From the NCBI GenBank assembly GCA_963753575.1, contig CAVWCR010000003.1, positions 682,001 to 746,000 on the forward strand: a stretch of DNA of 64,000 bases, written 5' to 3'. The notes under the pieces are model-generated. The model saw nothing but the letters and a program-made list of their open reading frames with translations. It did no database searches and was not told the DNA's origin. The translations under genes and the position numbers were made by a program. This document shows, one piece after another, positions 35,649 to 43,764 of this stretch. Positions within the stretch are counted from its first letter, which is position 1. Each line of letters starts with the position of its first letter. This stretch comes from VAZQ01 sp963753575 (GTDB taxonomy: Bacteria; Pseudomonadota; Alphaproteobacteria; Rhizobiales; Xanthobacteraceae).

Positions 35649-36482
35649 ATGACTGTTGTTGAAGTGAATGGAGCCACTATTCCGGCGATCGGGCTCGGGA
35701 CCATGACCCTGAAGGAGCAGGCGTGCATCGATGCGGTCAAGACCGCGCTGAAGCTCGGCTATCGCCATCTCGACACCGCCGAACGCTACGGCAACGAGGA
35801 ATGGGTCGGGGAGGGGCTCCACCAGGGGTTGGCGGAGACCGGCCTCAAGCGCGAGGACGTCTTTGTCACCACCAAGGTCTATTGGGACAAGCTCGCGCCT
35901 GGCGACTTCGAGCGCTCGGTCGAGGAGAGCCTCGCCAAGCTCAAGCTGCCCTTCGTCGACCTTCTTCTGATCCACTGGAACAATCCCAAGGTACCGCTTT
36001 CCGACAGCATCGCCTCGCTTTGTGCGGCCAAGCAGAAGGGGCAGACCAAGCACGTGGGCGTCGCGAACTTCACGACCACGATGCTTGACGAAGCGGCCAA
36101 GCTCACGACCGAGCCGCTCGTCACCAACCAGATCGAGGTGCATCCCTTCATCGATCAGAGCAAAGTGCTGGCGGCCTGCGGCAAGTACGGCATCTCGGTG
36201 ACCGCCTATTGCCCGATCGCCCGCGGCAAGGTGCCCGGCAACGAGACGCTCGAGCGTATCGGCAAGGCGCACGGCAAGAGCTCGTCGCAGATTGCGCTGC
36301 GCTATCTCGTGCAGCAGGGGATCGTGCCGATCCCGCGTACCGCCAATCCGGATCACCTCGCGGCCAACCTCGCGGTGTTCGATTTTCATCTCAGCGAGGA
36401 GGAGATGGCGGAGATCGCCGCCCTCAAGCGGCCGGATGGACGCGTGGTCAATCCGCCGCATGCGCCCAAGTGGGATAGCTAG
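35649..36482 (+). CDS. Aldo/keto reductase (2,5-diketogluconate reductase-like) 1
   Basis: The 277-residue protein starts MTVVEVNGATIPAIGLGTM (GGGAG upstream) and folds as the AKR barrel. HLDTAERYGNEEWVGEGLHQ has the catalytic Asp and Tyr, FVTTKVYWDKL the catalytic Lys and LLLIHWNNPKVPLSD the His. It reduces small aldehydes or ketones with NADPH. Its last codons run into a 14-copy, 10-bp tandem repeat, and the TAG stop is part of it. A paralogue lies at 37150-37974 beyond an LprI-like gene, which suggests duplication. Confidence 0.92.
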   Translation: MTVVEVNGATIPAIGLGTMTLKEQACIDAVKTALKLGYRHLDTAERYGNEEWVGEGLHQGLAETGLKREDVFVTTKVYWDKLAPGDFERSVEESLAKLKLPFVDLLLIHWNNPKVPLSDSIASLCAAKQKGQTKHVGVANFTTTMLDEAAKLTTEPLVTNQIEVHPFIDQSKVLAACGKYGISVTAYCPIARGKVPGNETLERIGKAHGKSSSQIALRYLVQQGIVPIPRTANPDHLAANLAVFDFHLSEEEMAEIAALKRPDGRVVNPPHAPKWDS

Positions 36483-36611
36483 GGATAGCTAGGGATAGCT
36501 AGGGATAGCTAGGGATAGCTAGGGATAGCTAGGGATAGCTAGGGATAGCTAGGGATAGCTAGGGATAGCTAGGGATAGCTAGGGATAGCTAGGGATAGCT
36601 CGGGATAGCTA
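36472..36611. repeat. Fourteen-copy 10-bp minisatellite GGGATAGCTA
   Basis: Units of GGGATAGCTA follow one another from 36472 to 36611, all identical except the first and last bases. It includes the TAG stop codon of the aldo/keto reductase. As 10 is not a multiple of 3, changes in copy number would not alter the protein since the first unit already holds the stop. Confidence 0.95.
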
Positions 36612-36623
36612 GTAGGACAGTCG

Positions 36624-37142
36624 ATGCGCCTGCATCGAAGAGCTCTGGTCGCGGCCACGCGCCACTCGGGCGTTGCGCTGGCCGTGGCAATGACAATCGT
36701 CCTGTCTCATCGTGCGGGCGTTGCCGAAACCGGCGCGCCCGGCCCTGGCGACGTGGCGGCGGTGCAGAACTGTTTGAAGTCGCAGCGCGGACGCGAGCTC
36801 AAGGGCGAGCGTTGCATCGGCGTGGTCGCTGATCCTTGCTTGAAGCGCGCCCGTTCGACCGCGGAACAGAACGAGTGCGCCGACCGCGAGCTCAAGGTGT
36901 GGGATGTGATGCTCGATGACATCTATCGGCGGCTGAGTGCTCATCTCGATGACGAACAGAAGGGCAAGGCGCGCGACATGCAGCGGGCCTGGATCGAGGC
37001 GCGCGACAAGGCTTGCACGTTCTACTGGGACTATTTTCAGGGTACGATGGCCTCTCCGATGAGTTCCTATTGTGTCGTTCGCGAGACGGCGCGCCGCGCC
37101 ATGTTTCTCAAGTTCTTCCTGGACGAATCCGCAGGACGGTGA
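36624..37142 (+). CDS. LprI/DUF1311-family periplasmic protein
   Basis: The 172-residue product has a signal peptide (residues 1-35, VALAVAMTIVLSHRAGVAE) and the DUF1311 pattern: RARSTAEQNECADRELKVWD and LSAHLDDEQKGKARDMQRAW, with CTFYWDYFQGTMASPMSSYC. Four to six cysteines could form disulfides in the periplasm. The family includes LprI, a lysozyme inhibitor of Mycobacterium; function in this organism is unknown. It sits between two aldo/keto reductase genes, 8 bp before the second. Confidence 0.85.
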   Translation: MRLHRRALVAATRHSGVALAVAMTIVLSHRAGVAETGAPGPGDVAAVQNCLKSQRGRELKGERCIGVVADPCLKRARSTAEQNECADRELKVWDVMLDDIYRRLSAHLDDEQKGKARDMQRAWIEARDKACTFYWDYFQGTMASPMSSYCVVRETARRAMFLKFFLDESAGR

Positions 37143-37149
37143 GGCATAG

Positions 37150-37974
37150 ATGCAGGTGGTGGAGGCAAACGGCGCCCGCATTCCGCTCTTGGGTCTCGGC
37201 ACCTGGGATCTGCGCGGACGCGCCTGCGCGCGCATCGTGGAGCAGGCGCTGCGTCTCGGCTATCGCCACATCGACACCGCCGAGATGTACGACAACGAGC
37301 GCGAGGTGGGGGAGGGGCTGCGCGCCTCGGGCGTCCCCCGCAACGACGTGTTCGTGGTCACCAAAGTGTGGCCATCGCATTTTGCCCCGCGCGAGCTCAT
37401 GCGCGCTGCCAAGGAGAGCCTTGTAAAGTTACGGTTGGCGGAGATTGATCTGTTGCTGCTGCACTGGCCCAACCCCAAGATCCCGCTCTCCGAGACGCTC
37501 GACGCGCTCTGCAAGGTCAAGGAGGCCGGGCTCACGCGCCATATCGGCGTCTCGAACTTCACGGTCGCGCTGATCGAAGAGGCGACGACGCTGTCGAGCG
37601 AGCCTATCGTGTGCAACCAGATCGAGCTGCATCCGTTCATCGACCAGTCGAAGGTCAGGGCGGCTTGCAAGGCGCATGGCATGGCGGTCGTGGCCTATTG
37701 CCCAATCGCTCGCGGCAATGCCAAGAACAGCGCGGTGCTGGCGCGCATCGGCGAAAAGCACGGCAAGAGCGCCGCGCAGGTGAGCCTGCGCTTCCTGGTG
37801 CAGCAGGAGATCGTCGTCATCCCGCGCACCAGCAAGCTCGAGCGGCTGACGGAGAATTGTGCGATCTTCGACTTCGCGCTGACCGCCGACGAGATGGCCG
37901 AGATCGAAGTGCTCGCGCTGGGCGGCGACCGTATTGTCGATTACGCGTTTTCCGGGCGGCCGAAGTGGGACTGA
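37150..37974 (+). CDS. Aldo/keto reductase 2
   Basis: A 274-residue paralogue of the reductase at 35649-36482, with the same catalytic set: HIDTAEMYDNEREVGEGLRA, VFVVTKVWPSHFAPREL and LLLLHWPNPKIPLSE, and IDQSKVRAACKAHGMAVVAY. GTGAGG stands before the ATG. It follows the LprI-like gene closely and precedes queC by about 55 bp, so the three may be one transcript. Substrate unknown. Confidence 0.92.
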   Translation: MQVVEANGARIPLLGLGTWDLRGRACARIVEQALRLGYRHIDTAEMYDNEREVGEGLRASGVPRNDVFVVTKVWPSHFAPRELMRAAKESLVKLRLAEIDLLLLHWPNPKIPLSETLDALCKVKEAGLTRHIGVSNFTVALIEEATTLSSEPIVCNQIELHPFIDQSKVRAACKAHGMAVVAYCPIARGNAKNSAVLARIGEKHGKSAAQVSLRFLVQQEIVVIPRTSKLERLTENCAIFDFALTADEMAEIEVLALGGDRIVDYAFSGRPKWD

Positions 37975-38029
37975 TGGCCGGGCATACCGTGCGGTGCGTG
38001 GAAAGTGGCGGTGGCCAGCCGTGAATGCC

Positions 38030-38755
38030 ATGTCCCCTGACACCGCCCTTGTTCTGTTTTCCGGGGGACAGGATTCCACCGTGTGCCTGGCCTGGGCGCT
38101 GGAGCGCTTTGGCCGGGTCGAGACCATTGGCTTCGACTACGGCCAGCGCCATCGCGTCGAGCTCGACGGGCGCGGCCGCCTGCGCGAACGGCTCTCGGCC
38201 ATGCGGCCCGCCTGGGCGGAGCGCCTGCGTGAAGATCACCTCATCACGCTCGATGCGCTCGCCGCCATTTCGGAGACCGCGCTGACGCGGGACGTCGCCA
38301 TCGACATCGCCGAGGGCGGGCTGCCCACGACCTTCGTGCCCGGCCGCAATCTGGTGTTCTTTAGCTTTGCGGGCGCGCTCGCCTATCGGCGCGGCGCCAA
38401 GCATATCGTCGCCGGCATGTGCGAGACCGATTTCTCCGGCTACCCCGATTGCCGTGACGACACCATCAAGGCCATGCAGGTCGCGCTTAATCTCGGCATG
38501 GAGCGGCGTTTCGTCATCCATACGCCGCTGATGTGGATCGACAAGGCGGCGACCTTCGCGCTGGCGCACGAGATCGGTGGCCAAGATTTTGTCGATCTGC
38601 TGGTGGAGGACACCCACACCTGCTATCTGGGCGACCGCTCGCAGCGCCACGAATGGGGCTATGGCTGCGGGACCTGCCCGGCCTGCCGGCTGCGGGCAGA
38701 CGGATTTGCCAAGTGGAAGATCGAGTGCAAGACCAAGTCGAAGGCCATGCGATGA
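38030..38755 (+). CDS. queC: 7-cyano-7-deazaguanine (preQ0) synthase
   Basis: QueC converts 7-carboxy-7-deazaguanine to preQ0 using ammonia and ATP, a step in queuosine synthesis. In the 241-residue protein the PP-loop is LFSGGQDS (residues 9-16), followed by FDYGQRHRVEL, TTFVPGRNLVFFSFA and the zinc site TCYLGDRSQRHEWGYGCGTC plus a further CPAC-type cysteine. The ATG at 38030 was chosen; GTG at 38021 is also possible. The ATGA overlap with the next gene (a queuosine-precursor transporter) links synthesis and salvage. Confidence 0.95.
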   Translation: MSPDTALVLFSGGQDSTVCLAWALERFGRVETIGFDYGQRHRVELDGRGRLRERLSAMRPAWAERLREDHLITLDALAAISETALTRDVAIDIAEGGLPTTFVPGRNLVFFSFAGALAYRRGAKHIVAGMCETDFSGYPDCRDDTIKAMQVALNLGMERRFVIHTPLMWIDKAATFALAHEIGGQDFVDLLVEDTHTCYLGDRSQRHEWGYGCGTCPACRLRADGFAKWKIECKTKSKAMR

Positions 38756-39333
38756 CGCAACCGAGCGCGCAATCGAACGAAAGGCGGCGCCTCCTCGAGG
38801 GGATCGTCTGCCTCGTTCTGTTTGGCCTTACCATCCCGGCCGCCAATTGGCTGATCGGGCATGCCGGCATGGTGTGCGCGCCGAACGGGCCCTGCCTTAT
38901 TCCGGTGGCGCCCGGCCTGATGGCGCCCTCGGGCGTGACCATGATCGGCATTGCACTGGTGCTGCGCGACCTGGTGCAGCGCCGCCTCGGCGTCGGCGTT
39001 GCGGTGGGCGCGATAGCGGCCGGCGCCGCCCTGTCGGCGCTGATCGCACCGCCGTCTCTCGTCATTGCGTCCGCGGTGGCGTTCTTGATTTCCGAGCTTG
39101 CCGACCTCGTGGTCTACACGCCGCTCGCGCGCCGGCGCCTGGTGGCGGCCGTGGTCGCCTCGAGCATGGCCGGGCTGGTCGTTGATTCCATTATATTTCT
39201 ATGGCTTGCCTTCGGCTCGCTCGATTTCCTCATGGGCCAGATCGTGGGCAAGGCCTGGATGGTGCTGGCCTCGATCCCATTCGTGGCGTGGCTGCGCCGT
39301 CGCGATGAGCGGCTCGGCTTGGCGCCGGCCTAG
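38752..39333 (+). CDS. YhhQ/VUT-family queuosine precursor transporter-like protein
   Basis: A 193-residue, six-helix membrane protein of the VUT (DUF165, YhhQ) family: GIVCLVLFGLTIPAANWLIG, APSGVTMIGIALVLRDLVQR, SELADLVVYTPLARRRLVAA and VVDSIIFLWLAFGSLDFLMG. YhhQ takes up preQ0/preQ1. Its start overlaps the queC stop by 4 bp (ATGA), so the two proteins are translationally coupled and probably act in one pathway. The PAN/W motif region near the N-terminus is atypical, so the substrate is not certain. Confidence 0.85.
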   Translation: MTQPSAQSNERRRLLEGIVCLVLFGLTIPAANWLIGHAGMVCAPNGPCLIPVAPGLMAPSGVTMIGIALVLRDLVQRRLGVGVAVGAIAAGAALSALIAPPSLVIASAVAFLISELADLVVYTPLARRRLVAAVVASSMAGLVVDSIIFLWLAFGSLDFLMGQIVGKAWMVLASIPFVAWLRRRDERLGLAPA

Positions 39334-39339
39334 CTACCG

Positions 39340-40131
39340 ATGTTCGTCCTGTCCAAGATTGCGGGCTTCTTCGCGATCCCGTCGAATTTCATCATCCTGG
39401 TCGGGATCGTCGGAGCGTTGCTGCTGCGGACGCGCTTTACCCAGGCGGGCTGGCGGCTCGTGATTGCAAGCCTCATCCTGCTCGCGATAGCCGGCCTATC
39501 CCCGATCGGCAACGCCCTGATCCTGCCGCTGGAACAGCGCTTTCCGGTCTGGGATGCGTCGCGCGGGGCACCCGACGGCATCGTGGTTCTCGGTGGCGCG
39601 GTCTCGGCGGACATCGCGGCGGCACGCAACGACGTGGCGCTCAATGAGGCGGCCGAACGGTTGACCGCGACGGCCGACCTCGCCCGCCGCTATCCCAATG
39701 CCCGAATTATATATTCGGGCGGGGAGGGCAACCTCCTCTACGGCGGCAACGAGTCGGAGGGGGCGTTGCGGCTGTTCAAACAGCTCGGGCTTGCAGCTGG
39801 ACGGGTCGTCACCGAGGACAAGTCGCGCAACACGGTCGAAAACGCGATGCTCACCAAGCAGATCGCAGGCCCCAAACCCGGCGAGCGCTGGTTGCTGGTG
39901 ACCTCGGCCTATCATTTGCCGCGCGCGGTCGGCGTGTTCCGGCAAGTAGGCTTTGCAGTCGAGGCCTATCCGGTCGATTGGCGCACGCGTGGGACGCAAG
40001 ATATGCTGCGTCCGTTCTCGACGGTGGGAGAAGGATTGCGGCGCACCGACACCGCCGTGCGCGAATGGGCAGGACTCGTTGTCTATCGGCTCGCCGGCCG
40101 CACCTCCGAATTTTTTCCGGGCCCGCCATGA
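39340..40131 (+). CDS. YdcF/SanA-family (DUF218) membrane protein
   Basis: The 263-residue protein has two N-terminal membrane helices (FIILVGIVGALLL, LVIASLILLAIAGLSPIG) and a DUF218 domain with GIVVLGGAVSADIAAARNDV, ARIIYSGGEG, TVENAMLTKQIAGPKPGERW and LLVTSAYHLPRAVGVFRQVG. E. coli relatives such as ElyC and SanA act in envelope integrity. It follows the transporter gene by 6 bp and may be in the same transcript. Confidence 0.88.
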   Translation: MFVLSKIAGFFAIPSNFIILVGIVGALLLRTRFTQAGWRLVIASLILLAIAGLSPIGNALILPLEQRFPVWDASRGAPDGIVVLGGAVSADIAAARNDVALNEAAERLTATADLARRYPNARIIYSGGEGNLLYGGNESEGALRLFKQLGLAAGRVVTEDKSRNTVENAMLTKQIAGPKPGERWLLVTSAYHLPRAVGVFRQVGFAVEAYPVDWRTRGTQDMLRPFSTVGEGLRRTDTAVREWAGLVVYRLAGRTSEFFPGPP

Positions 40132-40344
40132 GCGCGGCGACACGCAACGTCGCTCGATCATTGCTGGCCGTGATGGATGTTGCACTCCGCATGATCATGC
40201 GTGTCTTTTTTGCATCCATCACGTTCTGAGTCTTTCGTTGGACGAATCTGAGTCTTTCATTTGGCGAAGACGTGTGTTTAGATCATGCGCCGCCCAGATG
40301 GCGGTGCGCGGGCAGTACGCTTTGCGCTCTGGAGGGAGTTTTGT

Positions 40345-40497
40345 ATGCGTACTCTCCGCGTGGCGCTGGCCGCGAGTCGGTCGGCAGTCGAGCATTCCGA
40401 AATCATCGCCTGGACGAGAGTCGTTGCTACGGTGCTAGCGACGATGATGATGGTGCTTGGCGCCTCGTTTCTCGCGGTGGCGCTGAGTCTCGCCTGA
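40345..40497 (+). CDS. Small single-pass membrane peptide 1 (50 aa)
   Basis: Fifty residues, MRTLRVALAASRSAVEHSEI and then a C-terminal hydrophobic helix (VVATVLATMMMVLGASFLAV) ending ALSLA. GGAGGGAG is 6 nt before the ATG. A second gene of the same design lies at 40729-40890, sharing the length, the basic N-terminus and the terminal VALxL helix. Tail-anchored topology is likely. No family is known to me. Confidence 0.65.
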   Translation: MRTLRVALAASRSAVEHSEIIAWTRVVATVLATMMMVLGASFLAVALSLA

Positions 40498-40558
40498 CGC
40501 GCGGATCTGGATAGGTCGCGTGCGCCGGCATCCAAGCCGCCTCGTGGCCGCGCCGCGG

Positions 40559-40622
40559 ATCAATCAATTCCGGCATCAATCAATTCCGGCATCAATGAAT
40601 TCTGACATCAATCAATTCCGAC
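40559..40622. repeat. Four-copy 16-bp tandem repeat
   Basis: ATCAATCAATTCCGGC is repeated four times (the third and fourth copies slightly altered) between the two small membrane peptide genes. Confidence 0.9.
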
Positions 40623-40728
40623 CATAAATCGCCGCTCGCGCGTGCTATAACTTGCGCGTTCAGTGATTCGAGCGGCGGCGTGATCGCCCGCACGTAATCC
40701 TTCATGTCATCGCAGTTGGAGAGGCCCG

Positions 40729-40890
40729 ATGCGGTTTGTCCGCACGGTCGTTACTGCCTTGCAGGTGGTGGGACCGGCACGCGATCTTGCGCATGTCAGA
40801 CGATGGGTGAGCGCTGGCGCAATCGCTGTGGCGATCGCGACGGCCGTGCTGCTTGCCTCAATCGTCGCAGTGGCGCTGGGGCTGACCTGA
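40729..40890 (+). CDS. Small single-pass membrane peptide 2 (53 aa)
   Basis: Fifty-three residues, MRFVRTVVTALQVVGPARDL then a C-terminal helix (AIAVAIATAVLLASIVAVAL) ending GLT. GGAGAGG precedes the ATG. It is paralogous in plan to the peptide at 40345-40497. The gene ends 13 bp before the convergent DUF599 gene. Function unknown. Confidence 0.65.
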   Translation: MRFVRTVVTALQVVGPARDLAHVRRWVSAGAIAVAIATAVLLASIVAVALGLT

Positions 40891-40903
40891 CCCGGCCTTC
40901 TCC

Positions 40904-41593
40904 TTACGCCGGGTCGCCCGCGACCGCACGCAGTGAATCGGACGCGAACTGGCGCCGCCAGATCACGACCACGACGGCAACGGTCGTAACCAGGAACACG
41001 ATCGGGCCCGCGTACCAGCCGAGATAGGCCAACGCAAAGAAGAAGGCGCGCTGGCCATGGTTGAAATGCCGGCCGGCGGACGTAAACAGGCGCGCCGTGC
41101 GGGTCACGTGCGCCTGCGCCTCGGCGTCGTCCTTCTCGGCTGCGCTCGGCGTGGCGCCGAGCATGATCGCCACGTAGTTGTAGAGCCGGTAGGACCAGGC
41201 AAACTTGAAGAAAGCGTAGATCAGGATCACGGCGAGCCCGAGAGTCTTGGCCTCCCATTGCAGGCGCGAGCTCGACGCACCGAGCGACAGCGTTGACGCC
41301 AAGGCGACCATGTCCTCGCTCGAGCGCAGCAGCGTGAGCGCGCCGCCGATCGCGATCAGCGAGGTGGAGGCGAAGAACGCCGTGCCATTCTGGAGCGCCG
41401 ACATGATCTGCATGTCGACCATGCGGTTCTCGCGCACGAGCATCCGGCGCATCCAGGTCTCGCGATAGCCGTTCATGCGCGCGTTGAGACCCTGGCGTGC
41501 GTGCGGCGTCCAATCGAGCAGGATCGAGTAGCCGCCCCAGGCGGCGATGAATCCGACGAGCGCGACCAGGTCGAAGATATTGAATAGAGTCAT
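40904..41593 (-). CDS. DUF599 family membrane protein
   Basis: A 229-residue protein with four membrane helices: FDLVALVGFIAAWGGYSILL at the N-terminus, TAFFASTSLIAIGGALTLL, LGLAVILIYAFFKFAWSYRL and AFFFALAYLGWYAGPIVFLV. The NARMNGYRETWMRRMLVREN segment is typical of DUF599. The function of the family is unknown. It is convergent with the small peptide gene. Confidence 0.85.
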   Translation of the reverse strand: MTLFNIFDLVALVGFIAAWGGYSILLDWTPHARQGLNARMNGYRETWMRRMLVRENRMVDMQIMSALQNGTAFFASTSLIAIGGALTLLRSSEDMVALASTLSLGASSSRLQWEAKTLGLAVILIYAFFKFAWSYRLYNYVAIMLGATPSAAEKDDAEAQAHVTRTARLFTSAGRHFNHGQRAFFFALAYLGWYAGPIVFLVTTVAVVVVIWRRQFASDSLRAVAGDPA

Positions 41594-41707
41594 CGTGTGG
41601 TTCTCTGCCGTCCGATGCTGCCACCCGCGTTGGCGCGGGGCAACGTGCTGATCAAGCCTTGCTAGCTGGTCCGATGCCCGCTATCGCACGCGCGGAAGGA
41701 GGCCGCC

Positions 41708-42382
41708 ATGGCAATGACCCTGGTTATTGGCAACAAAAACTATTCGTCATGGTCGATGCGTCCCTGGATCGTGCTCCGGGCGGTCGGCATCGCGTTCGAC
41801 GAAATCGTGATCCCGCTGTACGAGCCGGGCAGTAAAGAGCGCATCCTGGAGCATTCGCCGGCCGGCAAGGTGCCGATTCTGCTCGACGGCAATGTGCGGG
41901 TGTGGGAGTCGCTTGCGATCATCGAGCATGTCGCGGAACGGTTTCCGCAGGCGCAGCTATGGCCGGCCGATCCGGCGGCGCGGGCGCATGCGCGTGCGGT
42001 CGCGGCCGAGATGCATGCGGGTTTTGCGCCGCTGCGGCGCCACTGCCCGATGAACATGTGGCGACCCGTCAAGCAGCGCGAGCTGCCGCCGGAGGTCGCC
42101 GCTGACGTCAAGCGCATCGACACGATCTTTACCGACTGTCGGCAGCGCTTCGGCCAAGGTGGCCCGTTCCTGTTCGGCACCTTCGGCGCGGCCGACGCCG
42201 TGTATGCGCCGGTCGTGTCGCGGCTCAACACTTACGCGATTGCGGTCGGTGCGGTGGCGGAGGCCTATAAGCAGGCCGTGATGGCGCTGCCAGCCTGGGT
42301 CGAGTGGCGCGCGGCGGCGCTCAAGGAGACGTGGGTCATGCCTGGTGCCGAGGTTGATTGGCCAACCGTGCTGCGTGAATAG
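41708..42382 (+). CDS. Glutathione S-transferase family protein
   Basis: The 224-residue protein has the thioredoxin-like N-domain (LVIGNKNYSSWSMRPWIVLR, then SPAGKVPILLDGNVRVWESL with the cis-proline and Glu-Ser that bind glutathione) and the all-helical C-domain (GPFLFGTFGAADAVYAPVVS). The serine cluster NYSSWSMRP corresponds to the catalytic region of YfcF-like transferases. Monocistronic; a GGAAGGAGG-type site precedes the ATG. Confidence 0.92.
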   Translation: MAMTLVIGNKNYSSWSMRPWIVLRAVGIAFDEIVIPLYEPGSKERILEHSPAGKVPILLDGNVRVWESLAIIEHVAERFPQAQLWPADPAARAHARAVAAEMHAGFAPLRRHCPMNMWRPVKQRELPPEVAADVKRIDTIFTDCRQRFGQGGPFLFGTFGAADAVYAPVVSRLNTYAIAVGAVAEAYKQAVMALPAWVEWRAAALKETWVMPGAEVDWPTVLRE

Positions 42383-42579
42383 AGGTGACCTGCGGCAATG
42401 CGGCCGATGACTGCGGCATTGCGGCCCCAAAAATGTCGCGGATGTGTATTGATTCCGGCGCGGGGACGAAAAATATAGCGGCCACTCCGTACACCTTGAT
42501 CCGACAGGCGATCTTGCGGTGTTCGCGGAAGAGGGTCATAGAAGCGGGACCAAGTGTAAATCGCCCGGGAGTTAGTGCT

Positions 42580-43764
42580 ATGCGATGTCGTGTTATCGCC
42601 TTGTTTTCCGTCGCCTTTTTGGCTGCCTTCTTGGCCCTGGCCGGGGCCGGTCCGACGTTCGCTCAGGACAAGAAGGACGACGTCAAAGGTCTGTTCTTGC
42701 TGACCGATTATCCGGCTGTCACGCTGCGGCCAGGCACCAATTCCACGATTAACCTAAGATTACAAAATTATAATCTTCCGCCCGAAAGGCTCGCCTTGTC
42801 GGTGTCCGGCACACCCTCCGGTTGGACGACGACCCTGATCGGCGGCGGGCAGCCGATTGCGGCGGCGCTACCGGCCACCAATTCCAGCGTCTCATTCGAG
42901 CTGCGCGTCGATGTTCCGAAGGAAGCGCCGGTCGGCACGACCAACCTGACGGTGACCGCCAAGGGCGCGACCACCGAGGTTACGTTGCCCGTGGAAGTGA
43001 AGCTTGCCACCGACCTGCCGGCCAAGTTGTCGGTGTCGCCGCAGCTGCCGGAACTGCGGGGAACCTCGAAGTCGACATTCGAATTCCAGCTCTCGATCAA
43101 GAATGAGAGCGGCAAGAAGGTGACCGTGGGTCTTTCTTCGGACGTGCCGAAGAACTGGGACGGCACCTTCACGGAGCAATATGGCAGTCAGGAGCTCAAC
43201 GCGCTGCCGCTTGATGCTGGCCAGTCCAAGGACGTCAAGTTCAAGGTGCGTCCGCCGAACACGGTCAGCGCCGGCAAGTATAAGGCCAGTGCGCGGGCGA
43301 CCGCCGACGATGCCGTGGTCAACACCGAGCTCGGGGTCGACATCACCGGCCAGCCGAAGATCGAAATCGCGGGCCGCGATGGTATCCTGAGCGCGAAGGC
43401 GAATGCCGGGGCCGAAACCAACGTGCCGATCACGGTGACCAACACCGGCACTGCGGCAGCCGAACAGGTGGAGCTGTCGGGCTCGGGGCCGAGCGGCTGG
43501 AAGGTAGAGTTCGACCCGAAGACCATCGATCGCATCCCGCCCAACGAGAACAAGGAAGTCCAGGCTCAGATCACGCCCACCCTGAAGGCGATCGCGGGTG
43601 ACTACGTCACCACGATGCGCGCCAGCGCCCGTGGCGAATCCGCCTCGGCGACGTTCCGCGTGACGGTGGCGACCTCCACCCAATGGGGGATCATCGGCGT
43701 CGCCATCATCGGGGCGGCGCTTCTGGTTCTCGTCGGTGCGGTGGCGAGGTTCGGACGGCGATGA
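42580..43764 (+). CDS. NEW3-domain exported protein of an ABC operon
   Basis: The 394-residue protein has a signal peptide (LFSVAFLAAFLALAGAGPTF, cleavage near AQDKKD), several beta-sandwich NEW3-like repeats (LRPGTNSTINLRLQNYNLPP, GTSKSTFEFQLSIKNESGKK, GAETNVPITVTNTGTAAAEQ) and a single C-terminal membrane anchor (IIGVAIIGAALLVLVGAVAR). Its stop overlaps the ATG of the ABC ATPase gene (ATGA). It is probably an anchored extracytoplasmic partner of the ABC transporter encoded downstream. GGGAG lies 8 nt before the ATG. Confidence 0.88.
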   Translation: MRCRVIALFSVAFLAAFLALAGAGPTFAQDKKDDVKGLFLLTDYPAVTLRPGTNSTINLRLQNYNLPPERLALSVSGTPSGWTTTLIGGGQPIAAALPATNSSVSFELRVDVPKEAPVGTTNLTVTAKGATTEVTLPVEVKLATDLPAKLSVSPQLPELRGTSKSTFEFQLSIKNESGKKVTVGLSSDVPKNWDGTFTEQYGSQELNALPLDAGQSKDVKFKVRPPNTVSAGKYKASARATADDAVVNTELGVDITGQPKIEIAGRDGILSAKANAGAETNVPITVTNTGTAAAEQVELSGSGPSGWKVEFDPKTIDRIPPNENKEVQAQITPTLKAIAGDYVTTMRASARGESASATFRVTVATSTQWGIIGVAIIGAALLVLVGAVARFGRR

